From: Collinsella sp.
GTDB taxonomy: Bacteria; Actinomycetota; Coriobacteriia; Coriobacteriales; Coriobacteriaceae
Assembly (NCBI GenBank): GCA_019419545.1
Contig: DXZT01000039.1
Span: 1-24,259, forward strand
DNA: 24,259 bases
Reading direction: 5' to 3'
In this document: one piece after another, positions 22,092 to 24,259 of the stretch
Layout: the number at the start of each line of letters is the position of its first letter
How positions within the stretch are numbered: position 1 is the stretch's first letter
Notes under the pieces: model-generated
What the model saw: only the letters and a program-made list of their open reading frames with translations
Told to the model about the DNA's origin: nothing
Databases searched by the model: none
Program-made: the position numbers and the translations under genes

Positions 22092-23126
22092 ATGTCCCGT
22101 ACTGCCACCGATAGCACTGTCCTGTTGGGCCACGGCTCTGGCGGCCAGATGATGAAACGCATCATCGATGAGGTCTTTTTGGATGCCTTTGGGTCGCCCG
22201 AGCTGCTCGAAGGCAACGACGCCGGCGTCGCCGCGCTGCCCGCGAGCGGGCGCATCGCCATGTCGACCGACAGCTTTGTAGTCTCGCCGCAGTTCTTCCC
22301 CGGTGGCAACATCGGCCGCCTCGCCGTGTGCGGAACCGTCAACGACGTCGCGACCTCGGGCGCCAACGTGCGCTACCTATCGTGCGGCTTTATCCTCGAA
22401 GAGGGCTATCCCATGGACAAGCTGCGTCAAATCGTGCAGACGATGGCCGAGACGGCGCGCGAGGCGGGCGTGTCCATAATCACGGGCGACACCAAGGTGG
22501 TCGAGCGCGGCGGGGCCGACGGCGTCTACATCAATACCGCCGGCGTGGGCGAGGTGCCCGCGGGCGTGGCGCTCAGCGGCGCCAACTGCCGGCCCGGCGA
22601 TATCATCCTGGTGTCGGGTACACTCGGCGACCACGGCATCGCCATCATGAGCCAACGCGAGGGCCTGGCGTTTTCGAGCACCATCGAAAGCGATGCCGCG
22701 CCGCTCAACCACCTGATTGCCGATGTGCTTGCCGCAGCACCCGACACACGCTGCTTCCGCGACCCCACGCGCGGTGGCCTGGCGTCCACGCTCAACGAGT
22801 TTGCCCAGGCCAGCGGCGTTGCCATGGAGGTCGACGAGGATGCCGTGCCCGTGCGCCCCGACGTGCAGGCAGCCTGCGAGATGCTCGGCTACGATGTGTT
22901 GCAGGTGGCAAACGAGGGCAAGATGGTCGCTGTGGTGCCGGCCGAACAGGCAGATGCGGCACTGGCCGCCATGCGCGCCGCCCGCTACGGCGAGCACGCT
23001 GCCATTATCGGCCGCGTGCTGCCGCTTGCCGAGGGCGCCCGTCCCGCCGTGCGCGTACGCACCGGCTGGGGCTCGACCCGCATCCTCGACATGCTCGTGG
23101 GAGAGCAGCTGCCGAGGATTTGCTAA
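22092..23126 (+). CDS. hypE: Hydrogenase maturation protein HypE
   Basis: PurM/AIR-synthetase-fold ATPase that dehydrates the HypF-made thiocarboxamide to thiocyanate and donates CN to iron. It has 344 residues. Features: LLGHGSGGQMM at the start, LLEGNDAG, STDSFVVSPQFFPGGNIGRL, ITGDTKVVERGGADG, RDPTRGGLASTLNEFA and VANEGKMVAVV. The C-terminus is PRIC, with the essential terminal Cys that HypF carbamoylates. The ATG at 22092 has GGAG 9 bases upstream. It is the last hyp gene here; hypA, hypB and hydrogenase subunits are absent from the window. Confidence 0.97.
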   Translation: MSRTATDSTVLLGHGSGGQMMKRIIDEVFLDAFGSPELLEGNDAGVAALPASGRIAMSTDSFVVSPQFFPGGNIGRLAVCGTVNDVATSGANVRYLSCGFILEEGYPMDKLRQIVQTMAETAREAGVSIITGDTKVVERGGADGVYINTAGVGEVPAGVALSGANCRPGDIILVSGTLGDHGIAIMSQREGLAFSSTIESDAAPLNHLIADVLAAAPDTRCFRDPTRGGLASTLNEFAQASGVAMEVDEDAVPVRPDVQAACEMLGYDVLQVANEGKMVAVVPAEQADAALAAMRAARYGEHAAIIGRVLPLAEGARPAVRVRTGWGSTRILDMLVGEQLPRIC

Positions 23127-23231
23127 CGACAAAGGCTCAGGGCTATTAAAGATATTCAGATTCCAAACATGCCCGGCACGCATGCCAAGTATCATGGGGT
23201 GCGTTTTACAACTCAAGCGGCAGGAGCACCC

Positions 23232-23900
23232 ATGGCAGCAGCTTTTTCCCATGTGATCTTTGATCTGGATGGCACCATCCTCAACACGCTCGAGGACCTG
23301 GCGGCCGCCGGCAACCATACCTGCGAGACGCACGGCTGGCCCACGTTTGCCGTAGACGAGTACCGCTACAAGGTGGGAAACGGCATGCTCAAGCTGGTCG
23401 AGCGCTTTATGCCTGCCGAGTATGCGGGCGACGGCCGTATGTTTGAGCAGACGCTTGCCGAGTTTAGGGCTTACTACGGCGAGCACAAGGAGGACCACAC
23501 CGCACCGTACGCCGGTACGATCGAGATGCTCGACCGCCTGCGCACCGCGGGCGTGCAGCTTGCCGTGCTCACCAACAAGGACCATGTTTCGGCCGCTCCG
23601 CTTATCGAAAAATACTTTGGTTCCGAGCGCTTTGCGCTGGTGCAGGGCCGCGTCGATGCGTTTCCTCCCAAGCCCGAGGCGCCTGTTACGCTGCATGTGA
23701 TGGAAGAGCTAGGCGCCGACCCGGCAACCACGCTCTATGTGGGCGATTCCAATGTCGATGTTCTGACCGGTCACAACGCCGGCCTCAAGAGCGCCGGTGT
23801 CAGCTGGGGCTTCCGCGGCCGCGCAGAGCTGGAGTCCGCCGGCGCCGACTACGTGGTAGATACGCAGGACGAACTCGCCGAGCTAATCTTGGGCGAGTAG
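23232..23900 (+). CDS. HAD-family phosphatase, phosphoglycolate-phosphatase-like
   Basis: Hydrolase of the haloacid dehalogenase superfamily, 222 residues. Motif I is FDLDGTILNT with the nucleophile Asp and acid/base Asp. Motif II is the Thr of LAVLTNKD. The motif III Lys is in PPKPEAP, and motif IV is YVGDSNVDV. A helical cap lies between motifs I and II (subclass C1), as in Gph/PGP enzymes. The ATG at 23232 has AGGAG 6 bases upstream; the longer frame from 23169 adds 21 residues with no family match. It follows hypE by 105 bases. Substrate is unproven: phosphoglycolate, pyrophosphate or another small phosphate are all possible in this family. Confidence 0.9.
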   Translation: MAAAFSHVIFDLDGTILNTLEDLAAAGNHTCETHGWPTFAVDEYRYKVGNGMLKLVERFMPAEYAGDGRMFEQTLAEFRAYYGEHKEDHTAPYAGTIEMLDRLRTAGVQLAVLTNKDHVSAAPLIEKYFGSERFALVQGRVDAFPPKPEAPVTLHVMEELGADPATTLYVGDSNVDVLTGHNAGLKSAGVSWGFRGRAELESAGADYVVDTQDELAELILGE

Positions 23901-23941
23901 CGAGCGACACCGCTCAACGCAGCTGCGACAATTCTTCCACG

Positions 23942-24112
23942 CGGAAAGTGCATCCCGTTTTGGAGCTCCGAAATGGGATGCACTTTCCGTTTGAGGCGCG
24001 TCGGGGAAACCGCATCCCGTTTCAGAGCAATATTCCGGGTCGCACTTTCCGCAACCCACCCCATCCGGAAAATGCGACCCACTATTCGGCCAAAAACCGG
24101 GTCGCATCTTCC
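23942..24112. repeat. Array of three palindromic repeat units
   Basis: Unit 1 has perfect 15-bp arms (CGGAAAGTGCATCCC 23942-23956; 23975-23989), and its loop is itself a near-palindrome around GGAGCTCC. Unit 2 spans 24005-24050 (GGAAACCGCATCCC with GGGTCGCACTTTCC). Unit 3 spans 24067-24112 (GGAAAATGCGACCC with GGGTCGCATCTTCC). The same family occurs at 9204-9245. The gene-free stretch 23901-24259 also holds a GTCCCC repeat and a terminal inverted repeat. Unit 1 could also end the upstream transcript. Confidence 0.75.
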
Positions 24113-24130
24113 CAAGCACTCGATGCAACG

Positions 24131-24159
24131 CTGGCACAAGGAGTGTCCCCAACTGCCAG
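24131..24159. repeat. Dispersed GTCCCC repeat unit
   Basis: CTGGCA and TGCCAG arms enclose ACAAGGAGTGTCCCCAAC, nearly identical to the units at 4328-4377. Confidence 0.65.
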
Positions 24160-24214
24160 CAGAGACGATATGAGCAGGACATAAAAACATTGGGAGCCCC
24201 TGCTGCATGAAAGA

Positions 24215-24258
24215 CCGCGGATTAGGCCGACAATGGTGAGTGTCTAATTCAGCCGCGG
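24215..24258. repeat. Imperfect inverted repeat at the window end
   Basis: CCGCGGATTAG (24215-24225) is mirrored by CTAAT (24244-24248) and CCGCGG (24253-24258), with a 4-base bulge. It may be a hairpin, but the window stops here. Confidence 0.3.
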
Positions 24259-24259
24259 C

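Noticed and set aside
22377..23696. 439-residue open frame opposite hypE and the HAD gene
   Set aside because: Crosses two genes on the other strand; no motif.

Overview
The window is a high-GC chromosomal segment with compact operons and Shine-Dalgarno (SD) led starts, many of them ATG with some GTG. The dnaK-grpE-dnaJ-hspR order (HspR being the actinobacterial MerR-type heat-shock repressor), NiaR-linked de novo NAD genes, a [Fe-S]-rich anaerobic gene set (ferredoxin, aconitase-type hydratase) and NiFe-hydrogenase maturation genes fit an anaerobic gut actinobacterium of the Coriobacteriia, most likely Collinsella. That assignment is inference; no rRNA or other phylogenetic marker was tested.

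Layout. (1) 1-1879 is an AT-richer accessory edge. It holds a C-terminal remnant of an unrecognised gene (55-279), one membrane-anchored or secreted hypothetical protein (820-1467), and many repeats: two near-identical ~120-bp double-terminator repeats flanking that gene, a 9-bp-period array, four alternating copies of a GTCTCRAYCTGTAACA motif, and a 22-bp-stem hairpin. (2) 1880-4318 (-) encodes a large aconitase-superfamily hydratase. (3) 4625-8925 (-) is the chaperone operon dnaK-grpE-(hairpin)-dnaJ/cbpA-type-hspR. (4) 9469-9654 (+) is a 2[4Fe-4S] ferredoxin. (5) 9746-13612 (-) is nadA-nadB-nadC-niaR, transcribed from a promoter buried in a perfect 19-bp-arm palindrome, which is the probable NiaR operator, so the last gene probably represses its own operon. 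(6) 13906-15905 (+) is a LytTR response regulator overlapping a GHKL sensor kinase (LytTR/AgrA-AgrC type). (7) 15970-16545 (-) is a uracil-DNA-glycosylase-fold-like protein lacking the usual HP catalytic motif. (8) 16682-17002 (+) is thioredoxin with a strong terminator. (9) 17224-23126 (+) is a nickel/hydrogenase-maturation cluster: an unknown 82-aa His-rich protein, NikR with a His/Cys-rich N-terminal tail, HypF, HypC, HypD and HypE. HypA, HypB and hydrogenase subunits are not in the window. (10) 23232-23900 (+) is a HAD phosphatase (Gph-like). It is followed by a three-unit palindromic repeat array.

How the parts work together. HypF, HypE, HypC and HypD make and carry the Fe(CN)2CO group of NiFe hydrogenases. 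NikR in the same cluster senses nickel, and the 82-aa protein coupled to it is the best candidate here for an undescribed nickel-handling component. NadA and NadB make quinolinate, NadC converts it to nicotinate mononucleotide, and NiaR is expected to shut the operon down when niacin is present. Three families of dispersed palindromic repeats recur in the gene-free stretches; one copy lies inside the nad operon at the nadA-nadB junction.
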